Part shown: positions 26,001 to 35,396 of the stretch, piece after piece
How positions within the stretch are numbered: position 1 is the first letter of the stretch
Layout of the letters: each line of letters starts with the position of its first letter
Assembly (NCBI RefSeq): GCF_036039175.1
Contig: NZ_JAYXKP010000001.1
Location: 186,001 to 250,000 of the forward strand
Direction of reading: 5' to 3'
From: Marinilactibacillus sp036039175
GTDB taxonomy: Bacteria > Bacillota > Bacilli > Lactobacillales > Carnobacteriaceae_A
DNA: 64,000 nt
Translations under genes and position numbers: made by a program
The notes under the pieces: model-generated
The model's input: the letters and a program-made list of their open reading frames with translations, nothing else
What the model was told of the DNA's origin: nothing
Database searches by the model: none

Positions 26001-26639
26001 CTAGTCTTCGATTACAAGACCTAATAACTGCATAAATCCAAGGGCTTGTTCTCTGTTCACAATAGCACCTTTAATGTCTTGAGTATTCACAACGATTTTT
26101 TCAAAAGTAGATGTTCTTAAATCGACGCCGTTCAAAGAAGTGTTGGAAAAACGAATACCGGACATATCGCATTCATCAAATTGAATATTTTTCAGTTGGT
26201 TCTCGTAGAAGTCACTTTCTTTCATCTGACAAGAAGTAAACCGAACATTTTTGTGTTTCGCATAAGCAAATCCAGACAAATCTAACATACTTTGATTAAA
26301 ATGAACATCTTCGAGAAAGCTATCTCCGAAGGATATACCGTTCATTCTACATTGTCTGAATTCGACTCTCTTCAGAGCAGATTCATCAATTTGAGCGTTA
26401 ATACATTGACAGTGATCAAAAAGGACATCTTTAAAATAAGCATTCGGTACACTGAATTGTTCAAAAAACACGTTTTTAAATATCATATTCTTGAATTCTA
26501 CATTGCGCAATGCATCTAGATGAATTGTACAATCCTGAATCAGTACATGTTCTAATACTGGATCTTCGTAATCAAGAACCGCTTCAAAGTCAGCTTCTGG
26601 TAAATTCAGAGGAAGTTTTGGAGGAAGAATTTTTTTCAT
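26001..26639 (-). CDS. Pentapeptide-repeat protein
   Basis: A 212-residue protein built of five-residue turns with a central Phe or Leu, e.g. VEFKNMIFKNVFFEQ, AYFKDVLFDHC, VHFNQSMLDLSGF and IRFSNTSLNGVDL, giving a right-handed quadrilateral beta-helix. TAAGGAG precedes the ATG. The length is near that of Qnr-like gyrase-protecting proteins of Gram-positive bacteria, but the repeats do not show a clear Qnr loop signature, so a link to gyrase protection is only a possibility. It is the one clear minus-strand gene in the window and marks the end of the arabinose island. Confidence 0.8.
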   Translation of the reverse strand: MKKILPPKLPLNLPEADFEAVLDYEDPVLEHVLIQDCTIHLDALRNVEFKNMIFKNVFFEQFSVPNAYFKDVLFDHCQCINAQIDESALKRVEFRQCRMNGISFGDSFLEDVHFNQSMLDLSGFAYAKHKNVRFTSCQMKESDFYENQLKNIQFDECDMSGIRFSNTSLNGVDLRTSTFEKIVVNTQDIKGAIVNREQALGFMQLLGLVIED

Positions 26640-26805
26640 TATAATGAACTCCTTATGTCATTTAATTAAAATTAGTGTATCTCTTTCTTTAATCTGTTAC
26701 AAGTAAGGATAATATTTGGTATAATGATAAGATAATGAATGCTTTGACTGATCGTTCAACAAAAGACGACAAGTAACGTTTAAAACTGATTAAAGGATGA
26801 CATGC

Positions 26806-29800
26806 ATGTTCAAAAAGCAATTTTTCCCTGAGAGTACGATAAAAAGCTTAGCGTCGAATACGAATGTATTTGCTGAAGGATTAAAACTATCTGGTGATCA
26901 AGTGGTAAAGCTTACTTCAGTAAATGATAAAGAAAGCACTTTGGTATTTTCAGTTGAAGATGCTAAAAGCGAGCAGGTCAATCTTAGATTCTATCCAAAT
27001 GGAGTGGCTAAGAAGTACCACTGTACCTGTGTTCCTTTTGAAAAAAATTCTGGAGCTTGTAAGCACGTAGTAGCAAGTATGCTTCAAGCCAATTTAGTAC
27101 AACAAGACGACTTGAAAAAAGTATTGAAGTCTGCTCCGGGAGCTGCCCTTAAGGAACCGATGTTTTCCTACAAAAAAAGTGAAGAAGCACTCAAGCAGCT
27201 GATTCAAGTTTCAAAACAAGAAATTTCCAGACAAACAAATGACTATAAAAACCAATCTTTGAAATTTGAATTTATTTTAAATGTAAGTGGAACGGGTTAT
27301 TCTTATGCTTACGACTTATATATGAAAGTCGGTCTGGATAGGTTGTATGTCGTTAAAAATATTCCACACGTCATTTCAGAGATATTGGAAGGCCGTTCGT
27401 ATGAATTTGGTAAAAACTTTACCTATGATCCCTATAAGCATGGTTTGAATCCGGCAGATAGAAAAATGCTTGAGATTCTGTATGACGTCTATCATTTAGT
27501 GAGATCTGCGACACCTGTTGGCTATGCCAATTCTTACCAGAACAAGAGCGACATTGAAGTACCTTCAAGAAGTCTCAAAATGGTCCTGAAAGCTCTGGAA
27601 AGAACGGATGGAGGCTTTGTGAGATTCGGCCGACCACCAAAACATCTGATGAAACTAAGTGATTTGGATAAAGTACTAATCACGGATTCTTTTGAGCGGT
27701 TCCCACTTAAATTTCAGTTAGAGAAGAAAGAACAACTGTACCACTTCTCCATTATGGAAGAAGATGCAGATGAACTCGAAATGAACTTCCATAGAGGTGC
27801 AAACATTGTCGAATGGAATCATGAGTTTTTCTTCCTGACTTCGGAGCAGTATAAATTACTGAGCAACTTAATGGAAGTATTCAGTAAAAATCAGCACGCT
27901 CCTTTAGTGATGCGTTCTAGAGATTTAACGGAATTTGCCTCTACTGTGCTATCACAGTTATCTTCGTTTTTAGATATCGAAGTCAACCAAGAAGTGCAGC
28001 AAACGGTTTTCCGAGAAGAGTTAGTCGCACAATGTTATATCGATACATTAGATGACCAGTTACTGATCAGTCCAGTATTCAAATACGGAGAACTAACGAT
28101 TTTCCCGCTCAAAGATCAGCCGATTGATGAAGCAATGGAAAAAGTCGTTATCAGACAATTAATTAAAGAAGACGGACTGCTTAGACTAGCACATGAATGT
28201 TTAAGTACCGCAGTTGTTAGAGACGGCCGCTGGGTGCTGGATTCATTAGATGAATTAAGTGAATTTCTCTATGAAAGTTTGCCAATCATAGCTGAACAAT
28301 TTGAAATCTTTATGTCTACGAATGCGAAACAATTAGTCTATGAGCCAAGAACGGCTCCTTCTATCTCAATCGAATTAAATCGAAACTCTAATCTTCTGGA
28401 CATCAATTTTGAAGCAGAAGACATTGAAGCGGATGATTTAAAAGAATTGATTAGACAACTTAACAACAACAAACACTACTACCGTTTATCGAACGGTAAG
28501 ATTCTGAATTTAAAAGAAGAGAAGTTCAGACAATTGAACGAAACTGTTCAGAAGATGGATATTAATACAGAAGATATTAAAGAGGAAATGACCGTACCAT
28601 TGTTCCAAGGGTTAACCGTACTTGAAGATTCTATTATCAATCAAGGGAATCAATTCAGGAAGTTAACACAGCAACTGCTGGAACCACAGAATTTGAACTT
28701 CGAGTTGCCTGATGATCTTCAAGCGGATCTTAGACCGTACCAAAAAACTGGATTTAACTGGCTTAAATCACTTGACCATTATGGCTTTGGTGGGGTTCTA
28801 GCGGATGATATGGGACTTGGGAAAACACTTCAAACCATTACATTCTTGCTTTCTAAAGTACAAGAAGTTGGCGGACAGTATCTGATCATTTGTCCTTCAA
28901 GTGTTTTATATAACTGGCAGCACGAGTTTCAGAAATTCGCTCCAGGTATCAAAACGATTCTAGTGGCAGGTTCTATAGAAGAACGAGAAACCGCTATTCG
29001 TCAATCAATTGAAGAAGAAATCCCAGTGCTCATCACCAGTTATCCTTTGATTCAAAGAGATTTCATCTTGTATAAAGATCATGATTTTAAAACAATTATA
29101 TTGGATGAATCTCAAAATGTGAAGAACAGTTCAGCTAAGACGACTCAAGCTGTGATGCATTTGAAAGCTGATACAAAATTCGCTTTATCTGGAACACCGA
29201 TCGAGAATAATCTTGGGGAGTTATGGTCCCTATTTTCAATTGTTCAACCTGGACTGTTTAAAAACAGAAAAGCTTATAAACAGACAACTCAGAATCGCAT
29301 TGCAGCTAAAATTCGTCCTTTCGTTCTAAGACGACTGAAGCGCGATGTATTAAGCGATTTGCCTGCTAAAACAGAGACAACGGAATATATTGAATTATCA
29401 CCTGAACAAAAACGCATCTATCAGTCACAATTAACGATGATCCGTGAAGAAGTCAAAGGGATGATTCAAGAAAATACGTTTGAAAGAAATCGTATCCGAG
29501 TGCTCGCTGGGATGACAAGGTTAAGACAAATCTGTTGTGATCCATCACTGATTTCTTCAGATTTTGAAGGAGATAGTTCTAAGCTTGAGCGTTTACTAGA
29601 ATACCTTGAAGAAGCAAGACTCAATGGAAAACGTGTGGTCTTGTTCTCTCAATTCACATCGATGTTAAGTATCATAAAAGAGCGACTGGACAAGCAAGAA
29701 GTGGATTATCATTATCTTGATGGTCAGACTAAAAATGAAGACCGATTAAAACTGACAACCCGATTTAATATGGGTGAAAAAGATTTATTCCTGATTTCAC

Positions 29801-30090
29801 TTAAAGCAGGTGGGACTGGATTGAACCTTACTGGTGGAGATACGGTTATCTTGTATGATTCATGGTGGAATCCAGCTATTGAAGATCAAGCAGCTGACCG
29901 TGTACATCGATATGGACAGAAAAATGCTGTTCAAGTTATTCGTTTAATTGCTACGGGTACAATTGAAGAAAGAATTAATGAATTACAAGCGAAAAAACGT
30001 GAGCTGATTGATGATGTCATTGAAACTGGAAACGAAAAAACGATTACGAGTCTCTCGAAAGATGAAGTGTTGAATTTGTTGAACGATTAA
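26806..30090 (+). CDS. SWIM-domain SNF2/HepA-type helicase
   Basis: A 1094-residue superfamily-2 ATPase that probably remodels protein-DNA or RNA polymerase complexes. The SWIM zinc finger has Cys73, Cys75, Cys85 and His87 (CTC...CKH). A long middle region without recognised domain follows, then the SNF2 core: Walker A DDMGLGKT (667-674), Walker B DESQ (767-770), motif III SGTPIENN, and C-terminal motifs GTGLNL and QAADRVHRYGQ. ATG 26806 is preferred to ATG 26797, which overlaps AAAGGA. It is a single-gene unit, common in Bacilli; its cellular role is not defined. Confidence 0.9.
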   Translation: MFKKQFFPESTIKSLASNTNVFAEGLKLSGDQVVKLTSVNDKESTLVFSVEDAKSEQVNLRFYPNGVAKKYHCTCVPFEKNSGACKHVVASMLQANLVQQDDLKKVLKSAPGAALKEPMFSYKKSEEALKQLIQVSKQEISRQTNDYKNQSLKFEFILNVSGTGYSYAYDLYMKVGLDRLYVVKNIPHVISEILEGRSYEFGKNFTYDPYKHGLNPADRKMLEILYDVYHLVRSATPVGYANSYQNKSDIEVPSRSLKMVLKALERTDGGFVRFGRPPKHLMKLSDLDKVLITDSFERFPLKFQLEKKEQLYHFSIMEEDADELEMNFHRGANIVEWNHEFFFLTSEQYKLLSNLMEVFSKNQHAPLVMRSRDLTEFASTVLSQLSSFLDIEVNQEVQQTVFREELVAQCYIDTLDDQLLISPVFKYGELTIFPLKDQPIDEAMEKVVIRQLIKEDGLLRLAHECLSTAVVRDGRWVLDSLDELSEFLYESLPIIAEQFEIFMSTNAKQLVYEPRTAPSISIELNRNSNLLDINFEAEDIEADDLKELIRQLNNNKHYYRLSNGKILNLKEEKFRQLNETVQKMDINTEDIKEEMTVPLFQGLTVLEDSIINQGNQFRKLTQQLLEPQNLNFELPDDLQADLRPYQKTGFNWLKSLDHYGFGGVLADDMGLGKTLQTITFLLSKVQEVGGQYLIICPSSVLYNWQHEFQKFAPGIKTILVAGSIEERETAIRQSIEEEIPVLITSYPLIQRDFILYKDHDFKTIILDESQNVKNSSAKTTQAVMHLKADTKFALSGTPIENNLGELWSLFSIVQPGLFKNRKAYKQTTQNRIAAKIRPFVLRRLKRDVLSDLPAKTETTEYIELSPEQKRIYQSQLTMIREEVKGMIQENTFERNRIRVLAGMTRLRQICCDPSLISSDFEGDSSKLERLLEYLEEARLNGKRVVLFSQFTSMLSIIKERLDKQEVDYHYLDGQTKNEDRLKLTTRFNMGEKDLFLISLKAGGTGLNLTGGDTVILYDSWWNPAIEDQAADRVHRYGQKNAVQVIRLIATGTIEERINELQAKKRELIDDVIETGNEKTITSLSKDEVLNLLND

Positions 30091-30197
30091 AAAATGTTTT
30101 GTGCCATTAAGAGTGTCTTTGGTTGTATAACCATTTCATTCGGCATAAGATAAGCATACAAATCATTAAGAATGATCTCAAAAAGAAGGTGTGTTAA

Positions 30198-30545
30198 GTG
30201 AAAAACGAACCAATAGCTTTAGAGCTACCGCCTGAAGAGTCGATCATACTTGAAAAAAAAGCAAACAAGAAGAAAAATGGACTCAGCTATCTTGGTGGTA
30301 CAATTGTCCTTACAAATGGCGCGCTTTATTTTAATCCACAAAAAAATACGTCTTCCTATGATATCACGCGCATTCCGTTGACAGATGTTCATGTTTTGAA
30401 AAAGGGTGTTTCAATGGGTATGATTCCAAACAGAATCATCGTTGGAGATAATCAGGGAACGGAACATGTTTTTGTTGTGACGAATCGAAATCAATTTTAC
30501 GAAGCAATAGAAACGCAATTAAGCCATAAAGTTTCAAAAGACTAA
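30198..30545 (+). CDS. Small protein with GRAM/PH-like fold, unknown function
   Basis: A 115-residue soluble protein. The strand-rich core (GGTIVLTNGALYFNP, then TRIPLTDVHVLKKG and PNRIIVGDNQGTEHVFVV) follows the pattern of bacterial GRAM/PH-like domains, which bind lipids or peptides. The start is GTG with GAAGGTG upstream. It is followed by a strong terminator, so it is its own unit. No named homologue recognised. Confidence 0.65.
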   Translation: MKNEPIALELPPEESIILEKKANKKKNGLSYLGGTIVLTNGALYFNPQKNTSSYDITRIPLTDVHVLKKGVSMGMIPNRIIVGDNQGTEHVFVVTNRNQFYEAIETQLSHKVSKD

Positions 30546-30548
30546 TAC

Positions 30549-30585
30549 AGAAGCAGTAACTTCATATGAGGTTACTGCTTCTTTG
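30549..30585 (+). terminator. Terminator after the GRAM-like gene
   Basis: AGAAGCAGTAAC pairs perfectly with GTTACTGCTTCT around a 10-base loop, followed by TTTG. Confidence 0.8.
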
Positions 30586-30662
30586 ATTTAATCAATTCAG
30601 TTAATTCACAATTAATCCTGTGGTATACTGACAAGTAAGGATAATCGTACTGGAGGCAAATT

Positions 30663-31598
30663 GTGAAAGAAAAAATCATCATCATTGTTGGACCTACAGC
30701 AGTTGGAAAGACAAGTTTAAGTTTGGAGCTTGCTGAAACCATTAATGGAGAAATCATCAGTGGGGACTCTATGCAAGTTTATAAAACACTAGATATCGGG
30801 ACAGCTAAAGCTACACAAGAAGAAAGAAACAGAGTGAAACACTATCTCATTGATGAAGTAGAACCTAATGAACCTTATACAGTTTCTGATTTCAAAGAGA
30901 AAGCTACGAAAGACATTCAGGACATTTTAGGAAAAAACAAAGTACCCATTATTGTCGGTGGAACAGGTTTATATATAGAATCACTTTTATATGATGTTTC
31001 TCACGGTGGAGAAGCAGCACCGGACCTTGCTTATCGAGAAAAAATGGAACAGCTTGCTTTAGATGACGGAAATCTAGCGGTTTGGGAGAAGTTAGAATCA
31101 GTTGATCCAGAAGCTGCAGAAATGATTCATCCAAATAATTTAAGGAGAGTGATACGAGCGCTTGAGGTTTTCCAAACTACAGGCGTATTGTTCTCCACAT
31201 TGCAAAAAGAAAAAACAGACAAAGAGCCTCTTTTTGATGCTTTCATTATCGGATTAACGACAGATCGGGAAATCTTATATAAAAGAATCAATCAGAGAGT
31301 GGAAGAAATGGTAGAAAATGGTTTGATGGAAGAAGCTGAACAATTGATTCAAACGGTTCCTGAAGATGCTCAAAGTGTGAAAGGGATTGGCTACAAAGAA
31401 TGGATACCCTACTTCCAGAAGAGGTGTAGTTTAGAACAAGTTACAGACTCAATCAAGCAAAACTCCAGAAGATATGCAAAACGTCAGTTAACATGGTTTA
31501 GAAATCGTACGAAAATTGATAGCTGGTGGAATCTAGTAGAAGAACCAGAAAAAATGGACCAAATAAAAAGTGAACTTAAACTATTTTTGAGGATGTGA
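30663..31598 (+). CDS. miaA: tRNA dimethylallyltransferase
   Basis: Adds the isopentenyl group to A37 of tRNAs reading UNN codons. The 311 residues match the family. The P-loop GPTAVGKTS is at 10-18, followed by SGDSMQVYKTLDIGTAK and the IVGGTGLYIESLLYD motif. YAKRQLTWFRNR near the C-terminus is diagnostic. GTG start with GGAGGC upstream. hflX follows four bases later, the usual order in Firmicutes. Confidence 0.97.
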   Translation: MKEKIIIIVGPTAVGKTSLSLELAETINGEIISGDSMQVYKTLDIGTAKATQEERNRVKHYLIDEVEPNEPYTVSDFKEKATKDIQDILGKNKVPIIVGGTGLYIESLLYDVSHGGEAAPDLAYREKMEQLALDDGNLAVWEKLESVDPEAAEMIHPNNLRRVIRALEVFQTTGVLFSTLQKEKTDKEPLFDAFIIGLTTDREILYKRINQRVEEMVENGLMEEAEQLIQTVPEDAQSVKGIGYKEWIPYFQKRCSLEQVTDSIKQNSRRYAKRQLTWFRNRTKIDSWWNLVEEPEKMDQIKSELKLFLRM

Positions 31599-31602
31599 GT
31601 AG

Positions 31603-32838
31603 ATGAAACAGGAAGAAGATTATGAAAAAGTCGTTGTAGTCGGTATTCAGATAAAAGAAACAGATGATCAATTTAGATATTCTCTAGATGAATTGAAACA
31701 ACTCGTAGAAAATGCTGGTGGTAAAGTTGTTGGAGAATTGACTCAAAAAAGAGATCGTCAAGACGCAAAGACTGTTATCGGTAAAGGGAAATTGAATGAG
31801 TTAAAACACTTAAGTGAAGAAGTTGAAGCTTCTACGATTGTTTTCAACCAAGAATTATCTCCTAGAAATGTCAGAAATATCCAAGAAGAAGTTGAAGCAA
31901 AAGTTATTGATAGGATACAAGTGATTTTGGATATCTTTGCTTTAAGAGCACAAAGTAAAGAAGGTAGATTGCAAGTACAACTGGCGCAACTCTCGTATCT
32001 GTTACCCAGATTAGCTGGACAAGGTGTAAATATGTCTCGTCTAGGAGCCGGTATCGGGACACGTGGTCCAGGAGAAACGAAATTGGAGACAGACAGACGT
32101 CATATCCAGAATCAAGTGACGGATATTAAACAAGAACTGAAAAAAATCGAGTCTCACCGTGAACGTAGTAGGGAACAGAGAAAACAAAGTAATGTCTTTC
32201 AAATTGGTCTAATCGGTTATACAAATGCTGGTAAATCGACGATTTTGAATATGACCACGGATACTGGAACCTATGAGAAAGATCAGTTGTTTGCTACTTT
32301 GGATCCTTTAACGAGACAAGTAGAATTACCTTCAGGTCTTAAATCAACCATGACCGATACTGTTGGCTTTATTCAAGACTTGCCCACTCAACTCATTGAA
32401 TCTTTTCAATCTACACTAGAAGAATCAAAAGAAGTGGATTTGCTCCTTCATGTAGTGGATGCTTCTGAAGAGAACATCTTAGGTCACGAGCAAACTGTAC
32501 TGGACCTCCTTAAAGAACTGGGAATGGATAACATTCCACGTCTAACGGTCTACAATAAAAAAGACTTAGCAGATGAAAACTTCCAACCGAGTCTTTATCC
32601 CAATGTCGTTATTTCAGCGAAAGATCCCGATGATATCGAAATTTTGTTTGAACAGATTGAAAAGAGTATCAAAGAACAAATGCTACCTTATTCAGTCGAG
32701 ATATCTAATGCACGAGGCGACTTACTTGTTCAGCTTAGAAATGAAACCATAATAAATGAACAACATTATGATGAGGAAAAACAAAAGTATCATGTAGAGG
32801 GATTTGCACGTCCGGATTCGCTATGGCACAGAAGATAA
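31603..32838 (+). CDS. hflX: Ribosome-splitting GTPase HflX
   Basis: A 411-residue ribosome-associated GTPase that rescues stalled or dormant 70S ribosomes. The N-terminal HflX domain contains the GKGKLNEL and GPGETKLETDRR glycine-rich motifs. The G domain shows G1 GYTNAGKST at 205-213, G3 DTVGF and G4 NKKD. AGGATG lies just upstream of the ATG. It forms an operon with miaA and ends at a terminator. glnR, which often follows in Bacilli, is absent. Confidence 0.96.
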   Translation: MKQEEDYEKVVVVGIQIKETDDQFRYSLDELKQLVENAGGKVVGELTQKRDRQDAKTVIGKGKLNELKHLSEEVEASTIVFNQELSPRNVRNIQEEVEAKVIDRIQVILDIFALRAQSKEGRLQVQLAQLSYLLPRLAGQGVNMSRLGAGIGTRGPGETKLETDRRHIQNQVTDIKQELKKIESHRERSREQRKQSNVFQIGLIGYTNAGKSTILNMTTDTGTYEKDQLFATLDPLTRQVELPSGLKSTMTDTVGFIQDLPTQLIESFQSTLEESKEVDLLLHVVDASEENILGHEQTVLDLLKELGMDNIPRLTVYNKKDLADENFQPSLYPNVVISAKDPDDIEILFEQIEKSIKEQMLPYSVEISNARGDLLVQLRNETIINEQHYDEEKQKYHVEGFARPDSLWHRR

Positions 32839-32846
32839 AACAAATT

Positions 32847-32892
32847 AAGCTTAGAGAGCTAGGAGATATCATCCAACTCTCTAAGCTTTTTT
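32847..32892 (+). terminator. Terminator after hflX
   Basis: AAGCTTAGAGAG pairs perfectly with CTCTCTAAGCTT over an 18-base loop, then a run of six T. Confidence 0.9.
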
Positions 32893-33076
32893 GCGCGCAT
32901 CTACACTTATTTTCAGATGTAAGCGTACAAAAGAAATTGCATTATTTGATTTATGTAAATAATGTAAATTACAGGTGATTTTAATGTTTCATTTTAAATA
33001 ACAAGCTTAATTTGATTCAACTTCATACGATTATGAAGAAGGTTATCAAATCATACTTAGAAAGAGTGGGCCAGTT

Positions 33077-35188
33077 ATGATGTTCAAACATAATCTTCAA
33101 AGCGAGAAAAAGACTTTATTAACTAAAAGCAAAAAAGTACATAAAACTAAGGAGAAAAGAAAAAAATCTATCCGCAGTCGACTGATTATTCTTTTCAGTT
33201 TACTGGTCATCGTTCCAGTCGTGTTGAGTTCTTTTGTATTGTATGCAGATATGCGTGGAGCTGTTGAATATAGGGTGAAAAGAGAACAAAAAGAAGCCAC
33301 TACAAAAATTGTTGATTTGCTTTATGACGCAGGAAATGAAGCAAAAACAACGTTACTATCAATCTCTGAAACAGAGGAAATCAATAATCTTGATCAAAGC
33401 GAAGCTGTAGAACAATTGAATCAATCCTTTAGTTTGTTGAAACAGTCTCTAAAATATGTTTCAGATGTGTTTATATATAGTCCAGGCACGAATAATATCG
33501 GTACATTGTCAGAAGAAAATCTTTATTTATCTGCTAATGCTTGGTATGAAGGAGCAAGAAACTCGAATGAAGACTTTTACTTGTCGGATACCTATGAAGA
33601 TAATGAAACGGGTAACGAAACGATGGCAGTCATTATGCAAGTTCCTGGTCAAGATCAAGTCATAGGCGTGACTTTAAATCTTGAAAAAATTTCTACTTAT
33701 GTTTCGGACAAAAAAATAGGTCAAACAGGCTACCCGCTTGTGATTTCAGAGACTGGTTTCTCGCAGTTATCACAAGAGGACACAGATTTATCAGAAGATA
33801 CCCTATTCACAGATGCAACAGAAAATTCGGGTGAATTGCTTAGCAACCTGAATAACCAGACCTATCCCATATATTATGAGCGCGTAAACAATCTAAACAT
33901 GATTGTTTATGGGGTAATTGGTTCGGATGAAATGAAGACAGAAAATAATATGTTTTTACAAAAACTTACCATTATCCTTATTAGTGCATTAATCATAGCA
34001 GTAGGGATAGGATACCTAGTCTCTGAATATATCGTAACCATCGCTAAAACAATACAAGAAGCCTTATTTAGACTAGAAAATGGAGATATGACGGCTAGGA
34101 TATATAGTTTTAACTTTTACCCTTTCAAAAATTTCAATAAAAAGAATAAAAATAAACGAGTAAACAGAAGTGAAAAGAAACCTACTCTCGATCCTAACGG
34201 TCACGAGCTTCAACAAATTGCCATTAGTTTTAATCAAGCAGCGAGATCCTTTAATCGAATGATAGAAATTGTGATCAATAAAGCTGACGAAGTTTCAACC
34301 TTATCTTAAGATTTACAAGGTATTGCTGGGCAAACTCAGTCTTCAACAGAAGAAGTTTCAAAAACAATTGTTGAAATCGCTGAGGCGACAAGTGTTCAAA
34401 CTAAAGACACCGAAGAAACGACTGTTCAGATGAAAGAACTCTCGAAATCGGTTGATCGTGTTTCCAAGCATATCAATATTATTTCAGAGCAATCGGATGC
34501 AACGAATAATGCCATTATTCGAAATGATCAAAGTTTAGACCAAGTTCATTCTAACTGGGTTTCTACCTTGAAAACCCTTGAACAGCTAAAAAACAATATT
34601 TCCACAGTCGATCAGGACATTCAAAATATTGAAACCATTTTAGAAGTCATTTTAGAAATAGCTGAAAAGACAAATCTCTTGTCATTAAATGCTTCTATAG
34701 AAGCAGCTAGAGCTGGAGAAGCTGGAAAAGGTTTTGCAGTAGTAGCTGCTGAAATCAGAAAACTAGCTGATCAAAGTCATACTTCTTCAGATACCATTTC
34801 TTCTATCATAAGATCCGTTCAAAATAAATCAACAGGGATGGTGAACATTCTTGAGAAGGTATTTAAAGAAAGCGATAATCAGACAAATTCAATGAAAGAC
34901 GTTACGAGCACCAATCAAAACATTTCTAAACATATCAAAGAGCTAGTCACGTCCATAAACAAAACAATAGAATCTACCGATATTATCGAGGAAAAGAAAG
35001 ATACCGTGGTTTCGGCAATTTCTGAAATCGCTGAGACAGCTGAGGAAACCTCTTCTAGTACGGAAGAAGTCTCTGCTAATACTGAGGAAATCCTAGCCAC
35101 TATGGATGAATTCCTATCGACTATTCATCATTTGAAGAATTTATCAGTAGATTTAAAAAGTTCTACCAGCCAATTCATAATCAAGTAA
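33077..35188 (+). pseudogene. Methyl-accepting chemotaxis protein interrupted by in-frame TAA
   Basis: The frame encodes one receptor split by a single TAA at 34307-34309. Before it (410 codons): basic N-terminus, membrane segment about 32-52, extracellular Cache-type sensor, second membrane segment about 293-315 and HAMP. After it, the same frame runs without shift into methylation helices (GQTQSSTEEVSKTIVEIAEA) and the signalling hairpin SLNASIEAARAGEAGKGFAVV. Aligned with the intact receptor at 35397, the stop replaces one residue. The ATG at 34430 after the stop has no ribosome binding site. The truncated product would lack the whole kinase-control domain. Sequencing error is the alternative. 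Confidence 0.88.
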
Positions 35189-35290
35189 TAGATCAGGGTA
35201 TTTAAACAATTACTAAAATCGACTAACACACGATTGTGTAGTCAAATGTGACAGTTCTCTAAAATGTATGTTATTTTATCTAATTGAATA

Positions 35291-35317
35291 TAAACTTTTA
35301 AGAATACTTACCGATAG
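35291..35317 (+). promoter_or_regulatory. Sigma-D (flagellar) promoter of the receptor-che operon
   Basis: TAAA (35291-35294), a 15-bp spacer and ACCGATAG (35310-35317) match the sigma-D form TAAA-N15-GCCGATAT. It lies about 80 bp before the intact receptor gene, with no sigma-A candidate as good nearby. Confidence 0.7.
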
Positions 35318-35396
35318 TAATTAAAGTCAGTTAAGTATTCTTTAAAGTAGTATAAAATCTTTACGCACAGCGTATTTAAAGGAGTTTGTTGAATTA

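Noticed and set aside
26001..26639. Qnr quinolone-resistance determinant
   Set aside because: Length and repeats are compatible, but no Qnr-specific loop or residue pattern could be recognised, so only pentapeptide-repeat protein is claimed.
32918..32931. cre-like sequence upstream of the broken receptor
   Set aside because: Two core positions differ from the consensus and no convincing promoter lies beside it; listed here only as a weak match.
34430..35188. Separate soluble methyl-accepting protein
   Set aside because: Same frame as the truncated receptor just before it, no ribosome binding site, and it starts in the middle of a helix; best read as the second half of one broken gene.
35221..35243. 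Imperfect hairpin after the broken receptor as terminator
   Set aside because: The stem has a bulge and no T tract follows.
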